NCBI RefSeq assembly: GCF_028712425.1
Contig: NZ_JAQTQD010000010.1
Span: forward strand, 28,472-92,471
Length of the DNA: 64,000 nt
Direction: 5' to 3'
Source: Methanoregula sp.
Lineage (GTDB): Archaea; Halobacteriota; Methanomicrobia; Methanomicrobiales; Methanospirillaceae
Positions 8,572 through 16,801 of this stretch are shown one piece after another. Below the pieces are notes generated by a model. The model had not been told where the DNA came from. It was given only the letters and a program-made list of their open reading frames with translations, and did no database searches. The translations under genes were made by a program, and so were the position numbers. Position 1 is the stretch's first letter. Each line of letters opens with the position of its first letter.

Positions 8572-9041
8572 TTTCGTTTTCTCCAGTACTCCACGAGGCC
8601 ACCGGCTTTCAAGATATCCTGCATCCTCGGCGAGAGGGTCTTAACCGTATGCCGTTTTCCCGAGACCTCGACAATGCCCTGTGCGAGGTTGAATGTTATC
8701 TGGCTGCCCTCATCGCACGCGATATCGGCTTCGATGAGTGGCAGGCCGACGTTGATGGCATTCCTGAAAAATATCCGGGCAAATGTGGGCGCAATCACCG
8801 CAACTGCCCCGGCCTCCCGGATCGCGATGGCTGCCTGTTCTCTCGAGGACCCGCACCCGAAATTCTTTCCGGCTACAATGACAGCTCCCTTGAGCCGGCG
8901 GGCGAGGGAAGGGTCAAGATCCTCGAAGACATGGGATGCCCAGATGCTCTTGTCCTTTGTCCGCAGGTACCTCCCGGCGATCACAACATCGGTATCGATG
9001 TCGGCAGGCAGGCAGATTGCACGACCCGCTCCCTTCATCAC
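8568..9041 (-). CDS. aksE: Homoaconitase small subunit (AksE / HacB type)
   Basis: A 157-residue swivel-domain subunit that pairs with the large subunit encoded upstream to isomerise homocitrate and longer homologues. The conserved KNFGCGSSREQAA motif is present. The substrate-recognition loop reads AGRYLRTKD (YLRT at residues 25-28). In the archaeal family the YLRT form is associated with homoaconitase and the YLVY form with isopropylmalate isomerase, which supports a coenzyme B role rather than leucine synthesis. The reading frame overlaps both neighbours by four bases. A second ATG one codon later is equally usable. Confidence 0.85.
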   Translation of the reverse strand: MMKGAGRAICLPADIDTDVVIAGRYLRTKDKSIWASHVFEDLDPSLARRLKGAVIVAGKNFGCGSSREQAAIAIREAGAVAVIAPTFARIFFRNAINVGLPLIEADIACDEGSQITFNLAQGIVEVSGKRHTVKTLSPRMQDILKAGGLVEYWRKRK

Positions 9042-10249
9042 GCCACCTCCGGGGCAGTGATCTCTCCTGCCAGTGCGCTGGAAGCCGCCGTGGCAACCGA
9101 CGAGAGATAGATCTCTCCCCCGATACCCATGCGGTTCTTAAAGTTGCGGTTAGCCGTGGAGAGACAGACCTCGTCTTCGCCGAGAACGCCCATATGGGCG
9201 CCAAGGCAGGGACCGCAGCCGGGTGTACCAACCGTGCATCCCGCCTCGACAATGTCGGCAAGGACACCGGTCCGTGTTGCCTGGAGAAGAACGGAGGCCG
9301 AAGCGGGGACGACAATCGTCCGCACCGCTACTTTCTTTCCTTTCACGATACGGGCAAGGCGTGCAAGATCGGAGTACCTCCCGTTGGTGCACGTGCCGAT
9401 GAATACCTGGTCAAGGGGAAGCCCGGCAAGTTCGTCAACGGGTTTTACCGTGTCGACGCGGTGCGGTACGGCAACGAGCGGAATTATGTCGGAGAGGTCG
9501 AACTCCAGCTCGCGGGAATAGGTGCATGATTCGGGGATCTGTGGCTTTACTGTATGCCCCCGTTCCCGGAGATAGCGGACGGTTACGTCATCGGCATAGA
9601 AGAGCCCGGCTTTTGCCCCGGCTTCAACGGACAGGTTGGAGAGGACCATACGCTCGTCAATGGACAGGTCTTTGACCGCATCTCCAATGAATTCCAGTGC
9701 CTGGTAGGTTGCCCCGTCAGTCCCGAGCTCGCCCACATAGGCAAGGGCGAGATCCTTAGCCTCCGCAGCCCCGGCAAACCGCCCTTCGAGCCGGAGCGCA
9801 ATCGTTTCCGGAACCCGGAGCCAGGTCTCACCGGTCAGCCAGATCGCCGCCATGTCCGTTGCACCGACACCGGTGGCGAATGCCCCGAAAGCCCCGAGCG
9901 TAACGCTGTGCGAGTCGGCGCCGATGATGATCTCGCCGGGGAGAGCATTTCCCTCGCCCATCAGCTGGTGGCAGATACCTCCGCCCACATCGGAGAAGTT
10001 CATGAATGAACTTTTTGCAAATTCACGGAGCTCGTGCTGGAGGGTTGCGGCAGCGGAATTGTTGGCAGGGGCGATATGATCGAAGAAGATGGAAAACTCG
10101 GTATCACCAGCAAGATGTCGTGCACCCATGTTCTTCCATGCCTCCAGTGCCAGCATGCCGGTACCGTCACAGGCAAATGCCCGGTCTACGTTCCGATCCA
10201 CATATACGCCGGCCGGGGCATTCAGGATACGTTCAGACAACGTGCTCAT
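9038..10249 (-). CDS. aksD: Homoaconitase large subunit (AksD / HacA type)
   Basis: A 403-residue [4Fe-4S] hydro-lyase subunit that dehydrates homocitrate to cis-homoaconitate and rehydrates it to homoisocitrate, repeating for C7 and C8 chains. The cluster ligands are visible in FIGTCTNGR and GTPGCGPCLGAH. Other family stretches are VFFDH-like FFDHIAPANN, IIGADSHSVTLGAFG and FATGVGATDMA. I start it at the ATG at 10249, which overlaps the aksA stop as ATGA; a longer in-frame start at 10309 would overlap aksA by about 60 bases. Partner of the small subunit immediately downstream. Confidence 0.85.
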   Translation of the reverse strand: MSTLSERILNAPAGVYVDRNVDRAFACDGTGMLALEAWKNMGARHLAGDTEFSIFFDHIAPANNSAAATLQHELREFAKSSFMNFSDVGGGICHQLMGEGNALPGEIIIGADSHSVTLGAFGAFATGVGATDMAAIWLTGETWLRVPETIALRLEGRFAGAAEAKDLALAYVGELGTDGATYQALEFIGDAVKDLSIDERMVLSNLSVEAGAKAGLFYADDVTVRYLRERGHTVKPQIPESCTYSRELEFDLSDIIPLVAVPHRVDTVKPVDELAGLPLDQVFIGTCTNGRYSDLARLARIVKGKKVAVRTIVVPASASVLLQATRTGVLADIVEAGCTVGTPGCGPCLGAHMGVLGEDEVCLSTANRNFKNRMGIGGEIYLSSVATAASSALAGEITAPEVA

Positions 10250-11373
10250 GCCGGGTACTCCTGTACTTTTCGTATCAGTTTTCGCAACACTTCCGGGGTG
10301 ATGTTGCATTTCCGCTCGGAATGATCCTTAACGAGGTCGAGGACGGCGCAGATCTGGTTTTCCGTCAGCTCGCAGCCAAGGGACGCGACAACGTGCTCAA
10401 GGGCCTTTTTCCCGGTGTGTTTCCCGAGGATGAAGTGGCGTGTTCCCCCCACGAGTTCGGGAGGGAAGAACTCATAGGAAGATGGATCATCGAGGATTGC
10501 CGCAATGTGGATGCCACTCTCGTGGGAGAACGCCAGTTCCCCGGTAACAGGCTTGTTCCGGGGCAGGGAAATACCGGAATAGTGCTCAACAAGGTGAGAG
10601 AGTTCCGTCAGTTTCGAGAGATCGTACCGGTCAATCCCCTTCTTTGTCCGCAGGAGGATGAGGAGCTCCTCAAGCGAGGTATTCCCTGAACGCTCGCCAA
10701 TCCCGTTCACCGTGGTATGGAGCTGGAACGCACCGGCTTCTGCGGCGGTAAGCGTGTTTGCAACGGCACAGCCCATGTCGTTGTGGCAGTGGGCGCAGAG
10801 CGGGCGGTCCACCGATGAGACGAGTTCTGCCATTACCGCGTGCATCTCGGAGGGGATGAGACAGCCCACGGTATCGGCATAGCTGAGGAGGACGGCCCCG
10901 CGTTCTGCTGCACGCCGGTAGACCTGTTTCAAGAAAGGGAGATCCGTGCGGGACGCATCCTCTGCGGCAAACCGCACCTGCATCCCATGGTCACGGGCAT
11001 AGTCGATCATCTCCAGGGATTCTTCCAGTACCTGCTCGCGGGGTTTTTTGAACTTGAGCCGGACGTGAAGCTCAGACGTGGGGATAAAAATGCTCACCAT
11101 ATCGATCCCGCAGTCAATCGCGTCCTGGATATCGGATTTTTTCGCCCGGCAGAAGCCGCTGATCCGGGCGTCAAGCCCGAGATTCGCAATCGTCTTCACG
11201 CAGTGCTTCTCGTTTTCCGATACTGCCGGAAAACCGGCCTCGATCATCTCGATGCCGATCTCGTCCAGCAGGGTGGCAATTTCGACTTTCTCCTTGCAGG
11301 AGAATGAAACTCCCGGGGTCTGTTCGCCGTCCCGTAACGTCACATCACAGATCTCAATATTCAATGGTGTCAT
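10246..11373 (-). CDS. aksA: Homocitrate synthase AksA (coenzyme B chain elongation)
   Basis: A 375-residue DRE-TIM enzyme that condenses acetyl-CoA with 2-oxoglutarate, then with 2-oxoadipate and 2-oxopimelate, to build the C8 chain of coenzyme B. The motifs are DVTLRDGEQTPGVSF, the metal-binding pair CAHCHND and the NGIGERSGNTSLEE stretch. Its length lacks the large C-terminal regulatory domain of leucine-pathway 2-isopropylmalate synthase, which supports AksA. The start overlaps the end of the thiamine-diphosphate enzyme gene by 20 bases. Specificity for the longer substrates is inferred from the operon and the YLRT loop of AksE. Confidence 0.85.
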   Translation of the reverse strand: MTPLNIEICDVTLRDGEQTPGVSFSCKEKVEIATLLDEIGIEMIEAGFPAVSENEKHCVKTIANLGLDARISGFCRAKKSDIQDAIDCGIDMVSIFIPTSELHVRLKFKKPREQVLEESLEMIDYARDHGMQVRFAAEDASRTDLPFLKQVYRRAAERGAVLLSYADTVGCLIPSEMHAVMAELVSSVDRPLCAHCHNDMGCAVANTLTAAEAGAFQLHTTVNGIGERSGNTSLEELLILLRTKKGIDRYDLSKLTELSHLVEHYSGISLPRNKPVTGELAFSHESGIHIAAILDDPSSYEFFPPELVGGTRHFILGKHTGKKALEHVVASLGCELTENQICAVLDLVKDHSERKCNITPEVLRKLIRKVQEYPA

Positions 11374-12625
11374 GGCTGCTCCATTCCGGACAAGTCCCGT
11401 TCACGACGAGCGTCCGCGGCCTGTCCGTAACCACGAGCTCGCGTTCAAGTGCCGGTACATCATCAGCCCGGCAGGCGACCGGGTCCGCCCATCGCAGGTA
11501 CGGGAGCGGGTCGTATGACGGCTGCTTACCGGTCATTGCGGTGCAGGTGTTGTTCATCACGATACAGAGCATCGGGAGACCTTTCTCGTAAACGTCGATG
11601 AGCGCATTCAGGCCGGAATGCAGCAGGGCATAGTCCCCGATCAGGGCGACTTTCGTGCTCCGCGCCGCAACAGCGATACTGGAACCCATGCCATAACTGG
11701 CTGCCCCCAGTTCGTAGGGCGGGGTCATCCCGAGCACCGAACACCCGGCATCGCAGATCAGCGCCATCCTCCGCTCTTTCAGGATATCCATCATCGGAAG
11801 GAACGGACAATTCCTGCAAAACGTACGATAGAAGCCCCGGTCTTCCCAGGACTGTGGCCGGTCCTGCGGCACCGGGGGAAGGATCCCGCGATGGTCGCGG
11901 ATGAACGTCCTTCCACGCTCCCGTATGTCCTGGATCCCCGCCACCTGCTCCGGAGGGGGATTCACGGTGACAATCCGGGTCTTCCCGGGACACGGGCCGG
12001 CACCCGCCGGCTCCCCGTTCCACTGGTTCAGGGACGAGGTGGAAGACCACGCAAACATGGTGCGGTAGATCTCCTCGGCTGCGGTAACCCGGCCGTTCAT
12101 GGTCCAGGTCCGTTCCGAGAGCCTCCCCTTCCCATCTTTCGGTTTAACGGGGACATACTCCGCTTCCGAATCCAGCAGGGACGGGGTGAGGCGGAGCATC
12201 GCAACCCGTGAGAACTGTTCCGAGGCCTCCAAGGCAGATACTACACTTGCGTAGCAGCTGTCAGTACCGGGTTCGAAAACCGGCAGTTCCGCAAGTTCCC
12301 CGTAATACCGGGAGTCCTGCGAGGTCTGCGATCCCTCTGCATCCGGATCATCGCCTGCAACCAGCACCACCCCGCCGATCAGGCCCTGGGCAGTGGCCTG
12401 CAGGAGGGGATCTGCACAGGCATTCACACCGACATTCTTGACGATGACTGCGGCTCTCCGCCCTTCCAGCGAATCGCCGAGGGCATATTCCAGGGCGGTC
12501 TTCTCGTTTACCACCATCTCCGCGTTCACGCGTGTGCCAAGATCCGTTACCGGAAAACCCGGCACGGTATACTGCCGGTCAGTACAGGCCAGCAATGCCT
12601 CGGCTATGACATCAATGCCTTTCAT
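11354..12625 (-). CDS. IorA-like thiamine-diphosphate enzyme without ferredoxin domain; candidate 2-oxosuberate decarboxylase
   Basis: A 423-residue protein homologous to the alpha subunit of indolepyruvate ferredoxin oxidoreductase. The N-terminal half has the pyrimidine-domain features VNEKTALEYALG, KNVGVNACADPL and DDPDAEGSQTSQDSRYY. The C-terminal half has a CxxC (C270, C273), MGSSIA and the thiamine-diphosphate motif from GDYALLHSG (about 330) to MNN (about 358). The two [4Fe-4S] clusters that end normal IorA are missing and no iorB is nearby, so a non-oxidative decarboxylase is likely. Coenzyme B synthesis needs decarboxylation of 2-oxosuberate to 7-oxoheptanoate; this gene sits within the aks operon (ATGA overlap upstream, 20-base overlap with aksA). 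That role is my inference. Confidence 0.7.
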   Translation of the reverse strand: MKGIDVIAEALLACTDRQYTVPGFPVTDLGTRVNAEMVVNEKTALEYALGDSLEGRRAAVIVKNVGVNACADPLLQATAQGLIGGVVLVAGDDPDAEGSQTSQDSRYYGELAELPVFEPGTDSCYASVVSALEASEQFSRVAMLRLTPSLLDSEAEYVPVKPKDGKGRLSERTWTMNGRVTAAEEIYRTMFAWSSTSSLNQWNGEPAGAGPCPGKTRIVTVNPPPEQVAGIQDIRERGRTFIRDHRGILPPVPQDRPQSWEDRGFYRTFCRNCPFLPMMDILKERRMALICDAGCSVLGMTPPYELGAASYGMGSSIAVAARSTKVALIGDYALLHSGLNALIDVYEKGLPMLCIVMNNTCTAMTGKQPSYDPLPYLRWADPVACRADDVPALERELVVTDRPRTLVVNGTCPEWSSHDTIEY

Positions 12626-13590
12626 CCATCCCTCCCGGGAACAAGGTCGCACCCGGTGCAGCTCGTGCACATTGTCTCCGCAAGGCGGGCATCAAGTCCT
12701 GCCGCTTCAAGAGCCTGCCCGTGAACTGCGAAGATTTTCTTCAGCCGATCAGCAGACGGACGGGGCACATTGGAAAGCTCAGCAACCGGGTTGAGCGGGC
12801 GAAGGACCGGAATCACGCCGTGGCTTGTCAATCTCCGGATACAGGCCGCCAGTTCAGCATCCGTCTCGCCAAGGCCTATGATGACATTCGAAAAGACACG
12901 ATTCTTCCCGAAGAGTTCTACCGAACGGTCGAGAGCCTGCCAGATCCGGTTGTAATCCAGCCCGGGACACATCTTTAAAAACAGTTCCGGCGTCGCAGCT
13001 TCGAGGTTGAATTTTACTTCAGCAACGCCGATCTCATGGAGCCGGTCGGGAGTATTCTCCGTAGGGTATATGGAGACGCCGATCGGAAGGCCAAAGGAAA
13101 CAAGGTGCCTGACCACTTCCAGCACATATGCCTCCTCCTCCTCGATACTCTCCAGCACACCGCTCGTGATCGAGATCGCATGGATACGGTGCCGCACGGA
13201 TTCCACCATTGCCATGATCTCGTCAATACTCTTTCTCTTCCCAGGGGTATTCGGCACATTACAGTACCGGCACCGGAAAATACAACTGCCCGTTACGGCG
13301 ATGAAGGCCTGGTCCGGGCAGTGGAAGCCGGGCTCGAGGAGGCGGCCGCTGATGAGGTGCCCGTCAAGATACAGGTCAGCCACACCGTTCCCCCGGTGAA
13401 CAACTTCCACGTTGCTGAGCGGATCGAGGGCAAGCTTCACCCGGTGGCTTCCCATGGCAAAGAATAGTGCACCGCTGCCACCGACCCCGGGACCTGCCGC
13501 AGAACGAGCGATGAACCGTTCTGCCGGTTCACCGGTCAGGCATACAGATCCAGTCTCAAGCAGTTGTGCCTTCAGGTCTTTCCACTGCAT
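12622..13590 (-). CDS. Radical SAM protein of the coenzyme B operon
   Basis: A 322-residue radical SAM enzyme. The SAM cluster motif is C103-x3-C107-x2-C110 (GSCIFRCRYCNVP). After the barrel a second cysteine group, C308-x2-C311-x2-C314 (CTSCTGC), lies near the C-terminus and could hold an auxiliary iron-sulfur cluster. Residues 120-260 follow the usual barrel pattern, with SITSGVLE in the GGE position and NVIIGLGET later. Lipoyl and biotin synthases also use auxiliary clusters, in their case as sulfur donors. In this operon it could act in sulfur insertion or another unassigned coenzyme step, but no substrate is proven. It overlaps both neighbours by a few bases. Confidence 0.75.
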   Translation of the reverse strand: MQWKDLKAQLLETGSVCLTGEPAERFIARSAAGPGVGGSGALFFAMGSHRVKLALDPLSNVEVVHRGNGVADLYLDGHLISGRLLEPGFHCPDQAFIAVTGSCIFRCRYCNVPNTPGKRKSIDEIMAMVESVRHRIHAISITSGVLESIEEEEAYVLEVVRHLVSFGLPIGVSIYPTENTPDRLHEIGVAEVKFNLEAATPELFLKMCPGLDYNRIWQALDRSVELFGKNRVFSNVIIGLGETDAELAACIRRLTSHGVIPVLRPLNPVAELSNVPRPSADRLKKIFAVHGQALEAAGLDARLAETMCTSCTGCDLVPGRDG

Positions 13591-14468
13591 AGTTCCAGCG
13601 CCTCATCGTACCGTGTGAAAAAGGGGATGGCTGCCACTGCACCGACAATTCCCCTCCCGTTCATGATGATCCTCAGGTCCGGATCCCTGAGGGAATCCAG
13701 CTCGCCTGCATCAATCTCTCCCCGCTTGACACGGTGCCCGTATGCCACCAGTTCCTCCGAGAGCGCGAAACCGGAATATACAGCCATCCCGGTTTTCTTC
13801 GACAGGGTGTACGTTTCGAGCAGTTTGTGGAAGCGGCTGACCAGTCCTTCGGGATCGCTTGTCGCGAACTCGGCGACCAGACCGACGCAGTTCTTGGTCC
13901 GGTACGGTACTGGGTAGAGCTGGACTATTGTATGGGACAGGTAGATCGACCGTTCATCCTCAACAGCACGGGCGATATTGTGGACAAGGGTCCATGTTGC
14001 GCCTTCTTCAGGAGTGTCCGTGTCATCGACACCAATCAATACCCGCTGCATTCTTGGGAGCCATACCGTTGCACCGGCGATCTTCCCCCCGCCAGCAGGA
14101 TCGCACCGGCTCCGGAGGACCCCGGCTGCATCAGAGCGGCATGCCGCAGCACCAACACCCCCGCCGCCCATCCCGATATAGGTAACGGCGATCTCATCTC
14201 CGTCGACCTGACAGGAAGAGATCCCGGCCGGGAACCGTGATCCCTCCAGCGCAAGGTCAACCGTCCCGGTCTTCAGAAGGTAGCGCATCGTGGCTCCCAC
14301 GCACCGTACATCCTCTACCAGCGGGCTCTGTGCGTAATGGAGCTTTGACCACATTGCGCCGCCAATACAGTCAAAGAACTCGATGAGTTCTACTGTAGTC
14401 CCGGCGACATCCGCCACCGCAACGATCCTCGGGTAGTGAATTACATACGGTTCAGAGATGTTCGCCAT
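13572..14468 (-). CDS. Methanogenesis marker protein 11 (TiaS-like fold), unknown function
   Basis: A 298-residue protein matching what I know of methanogenesis marker protein 11, a family restricted to methanogens. The central motif LIGVDDTDTPEEGATW resembles the IDDTD motif of TiaS, the tRNA-Ile2 agmatinylcytidine synthetase. A glycine-rich turn GMGGGGVGAAACR precedes it, and RTKNCVG with KKTGMAVY follows. I start it at the ATG at 14468 (MANISEPYVIHYPRIV), 17 bases inside the upstream gene. The overlap with the radical SAM gene downstream is 19 bases. The family's biochemical role is unknown; here it is co-transcribed with coenzyme B genes. Confidence 0.75.
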   Translation of the reverse strand: MANISEPYVIHYPRIVAVADVAGTTVELIEFFDCIGGAMWSKLHYAQSPLVEDVRCVGATMRYLLKTGTVDLALEGSRFPAGISSCQVDGDEIAVTYIGMGGGGVGAAACRSDAAGVLRSRCDPAGGGKIAGATVWLPRMQRVLIGVDDTDTPEEGATWTLVHNIARAVEDERSIYLSHTIVQLYPVPYRTKNCVGLVAEFATSDPEGLVSRFHKLLETYTLSKKTGMAVYSGFALSEELVAYGHRVKRGEIDAGELDSLRDPDLRIIMNGRGIVGAVAAIPFFTRYDEALELCSGKT

Positions 14469-15408
14469 AGAGTCCCGCTGCCTCGATGCCCCGGTTGCCC
14501 CAGAGCACTGCACCAAGTGCGCCGATCCTGCCTTTCCGGCCATTGGTATCGATGAAGGTTATGCCCATCTCCCGTGCTGCTTCTTCTGCCCTTCCAACCG
14601 TCATGATCTCCTGCTTCACCTCGGCAAATGCCGGTGAGTCGCGGATGAACCCGATACCCCGGTGGTACGCTATGCCGGTATCCTTTGAGAACGTATTCTG
14701 CTCCACGTATGCCCTGACAAAATCGAGGAGTGCCTGCGCCTTGTCCGGCCTGACGGCGAAGTTCAGGGCGGATCCAACGCAATTCGTGGTCTTGGTGGGG
14801 ACCGCCGGATTGAGCTGGATAAGGCGCATGTTTAAGAATTCCACCCCGGGGATCGTGCAGGCACCGGCGCATTTCAGCGCCATCACCCAGGTTGCACCTT
14901 CCGTTTTGGTATCGGTGTCATCAATGCCGATACAGATCTTCTCGTACCGCGGGGAGACGATCCGGACATGGTTGGTGCGTGCCCCGCCAATCTTCAGGTC
15001 CTCCTCGCCTGGATATTCCGCCCGGATAACACCGGGTGCCTGGGGGAGGCAGGCAGCAACACCGACACCGGCACCGGCAATGCCGGCCCACGACGTGATC
15101 ACCTCGTCACCCGATACCTCGACTGCTTCGAGGGCCTGCCCGCCAATCTCGCCTGCCGCGGCACCAAAATTCACCGGGTGCCTGCCCAGTTTTGCCGCGA
15201 TCACCATGCTGGTCCCCTCAACAGAACATCCTTCAACAGCACCACCCGCTCTCTTCCGGTTCATGGCATCCCATTCAATGGGTCCGCGTGCCCGGCACTG
15301 CTCAAGGATCTCGGCCCTGCCGTTCTGTTCATCAACCATAACCAGGAATTTCTGCGAGAAGAGCGGTCCGAACCGCTTCGTGACTTCGTCGGGAGTAAGG
15401 GTGATCAT
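14452..15408 (-). CDS. Marker-11/TiaS-like paralogue, first gene of the aks operon
   Basis: A 318-residue protein related to its downstream neighbour. The two share the order: GAGVGVAACL (neighbour GGGVGAAACR), IGIDDTDTKTEGATW (IGVDDTDTPEEGATW), TKTTNCVGSALNF (RTKNCVGLVAEF) and SKDTGIAYHRG (SKKTGMAVYSG). The C-terminal part, ending in GRIGALGAVLWGNRGIEAAGLY, is also matched in the neighbour by IVGAVAAIPFF. The likeness points to an old tandem duplication. The IDDTD motif coordinates metal and ATP in TiaS. The substrate here is unknown. It is the promoter-proximal gene; a TATA-like CTAAATAAATAG lies at 15452-15463. Confidence 0.65.
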   Translation of the reverse strand: MITLTPDEVTKRFGPLFSQKFLVMVDEQNGRAEILEQCRARGPIEWDAMNRKRAGGAVEGCSVEGTSMVIAAKLGRHPVNFGAAAGEIGGQALEAVEVSGDEVITSWAGIAGAGVGVAACLPQAPGVIRAEYPGEEDLKIGGARTNHVRIVSPRYEKICIGIDDTDTKTEGATWVMALKCAGACTIPGVEFLNMRLIQLNPAVPTKTTNCVGSALNFAVRPDKAQALLDFVRAYVEQNTFSKDTGIAYHRGIGFIRDSPAFAEVKQEIMTVGRAEEAAREMGITFIDTNGRKGRIGALGAVLWGNRGIEAAGLYGEHL

Positions 15409-15451
15409 GTTATCGCCGAAATTTTCGTTAACAAAATAATCGGCAATAACC

Positions 15452-15463
15452 CTATTTATTTAG
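15452..15463 (-). promoter_or_regulatory. TATA-like element of the nine-gene aks operon
   Basis: On the minus strand the sequence reads CTAAATAAATAG, centred about 50 bases upstream of the first ATG (15408). With the usual archaeal spacing of about 25 bases, transcription would start near 15432 and leave a short leader. The 193-bp gap 15409-15601 between ftr and this operon holds no other feature I can support, apart from an A-run (15588-15594) that would be the U-tract behind ftr. Confidence 0.45.
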
Positions 15464-15601
15464 ATCGATCTTTCCCGTACAGTTTCCCACACAATATGCG
15501 TAGTAACTATAGGGCAGGAACCGGAATTCTGCACTATCTAAGTATAGCGGCATTCACACAGCGGGAATGGTAATTCGGCAGAACAGAAAAAAAGGATGAA
15601 A

Positions 15602-16486
15602 TCAGAGGACTTTGTGGAGCTCGATCTTGAAGGGTCCGAGCGTGCCGCCAAAGTTACCGGCCGAGATGAACTTGACACCCGGCACGGTTACTGCTGCCTT
15701 GATACCGGCTGCCATTGCTGCTGCAACCGACTTCTCGTCCACACCATCGATAACGATCTCGTACACTGCCTTGACACCGGCCGGGATCTTGGAGTCGGGC
15801 ACCTTCTCGCGAAGGGTGGGGCAGTACTTCTCGTTCGTGGATGCGGGCATGAACTTGTACTTCAGGCTGCCGACCTTGGAGCCGCTCGCAACAACACCGC
15901 CGGGGAAGCTCGTGATGGTCCCGGCAACGCCGTCGATTGCCTCGACTGCTGCCTGGGCACCCATGAGGGCTGCCATCTGGTTCTCGCCCATGACAAAGAA
16001 GTTCCCGCCGGCAACGCCCTTGACGATGCCGAACTCTTCCTCACCAACATATTCGCCTTCCATGATCGGGATGACCCAGCACTTCCTGCCGCCGACTTCC
16101 TTCTGGTACTCGTGCCCGTCGCCGAAGAAGTGGAGCTTGACCGGGATCTTTTCCTCGGCACTGGTGATACCGTTGAAGACAGCAGTTGTGGGTGCCGTCA
16201 GGACGCATTCCGCAAGGCGCTCGACGACCTGTTCTTTCAGTTTCTTCTTGCTGGCACAGATCAGGATTGCCACGCCGGGGCGCCCGTCAGGGGTCTGTGA
16301 GCCATCCAGCTCAGATTCGATACCTGCCTCACACGGGCAGCCTATCGCAGATGTTGCAAACCCGGTAGCCTCGGTTGCTGCCTTCTTTGCCCATTCCTTG
16401 TTCACTGCAGTGATGATGATCCGGCAGACCCAGGTAGGGAATGCCTCTGCATAGGTATTGTCAATAGTAACGCCGTTGATTTCCAT
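15602..16486 (-). CDS. ftr: Formylmethanofuran:tetrahydromethanopterin formyltransferase (Ftr)
   Basis: A 294-residue cytoplasmic enzyme, the normal Ftr length. It moves the formyl group from formylmethanofuran to tetrahydromethanopterin, the second step of CO2 reduction to methane. The N-terminus (EINGVTIDNTYAEAFPTWV) and the stretches TSAIGCPCEAGIE, DGRPGVAILIC and GVVASGSKVGS are typical. Many acidic surface residues fit this family. It is divergent from the ferredoxin/fwdF/hdr genes. A TTTATT-like TATA element lies about 45 bases upstream of the start, near 16526-16535. Family assignment is very secure. Confidence 0.95.
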   Translation of the reverse strand: MEINGVTIDNTYAEAFPTWVCRIIITAVNKEWAKKAATEATGFATSAIGCPCEAGIESELDGSQTPDGRPGVAILICASKKKLKEQVVERLAECVLTAPTTAVFNGITSAEEKIPVKLHFFGDGHEYQKEVGGRKCWVIPIMEGEYVGEEEFGIVKGVAGGNFFVMGENQMAALMGAQAAVEAIDGVAGTITSFPGGVVASGSKVGSLKYKFMPASTNEKYCPTLREKVPDSKIPAGVKAVYEIVIDGVDEKSVAAAMAAGIKAAVTVPGVKFISAGNFGGTLGPFKIELHKVL

Positions 16487-16801
16487 GAGATAACCTCCGG
16501 TACCACAAAGGTACCATGATGGTCACTGAATAAAGTTTCTAATTACATTTACGGGCAGGACATAACAAACGAAAGCGCAGTAAAATAACAAGAGATAATC
16601 CCAAGAGGTACATCAAAATTCATTAACTATGGCTTGTTTCCTATTAACATGCGAACCGGGTATTTAAACTAACATAATACAATCGTCTATAAAACGGCGG
16701 TACATCGCCAATAAATTTCAGAACATTTATCTATCATCTTCTACCACTTTTTGTTAGTCGATTTTTAGAATCGATCTATAGCTGGTGCGTGAAGATCAAA
16801 A
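16487..16801. promoter_or_regulatory. Divergent promoter region between ftr and the ferredoxin/fwdF/hdr operon
   Basis: This 315-bp AT-rich gap has no plausible coding frame. It separates ftr (minus) from the electron-transfer operon (plus). On the plus side several TATA-like runs occur (gggTATTTAAAC, aaCATTTATC). An imperfect palindrome, TCGATTTTTAGAATCGA (16759-16775), lies about 27-43 bases before the ferredoxin start and could be an operator or part of the core promoter. Assignments are by pattern only. Confidence 0.45.

Noticed and set aside
10006..10689. Long plus-strand frame opposite aksD/aksA
   Set aside because: It is a shadow of two clear enzymes on the other strand; such mirror frames are common in this GC-biased coding DNA.
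11354..12625. True indolepyruvate ferredoxin oxidoreductase
   Set aside because: The ferredoxin clusters of IorA and an adjacent iorB are missing, and the operon context is coenzyme B synthesis.
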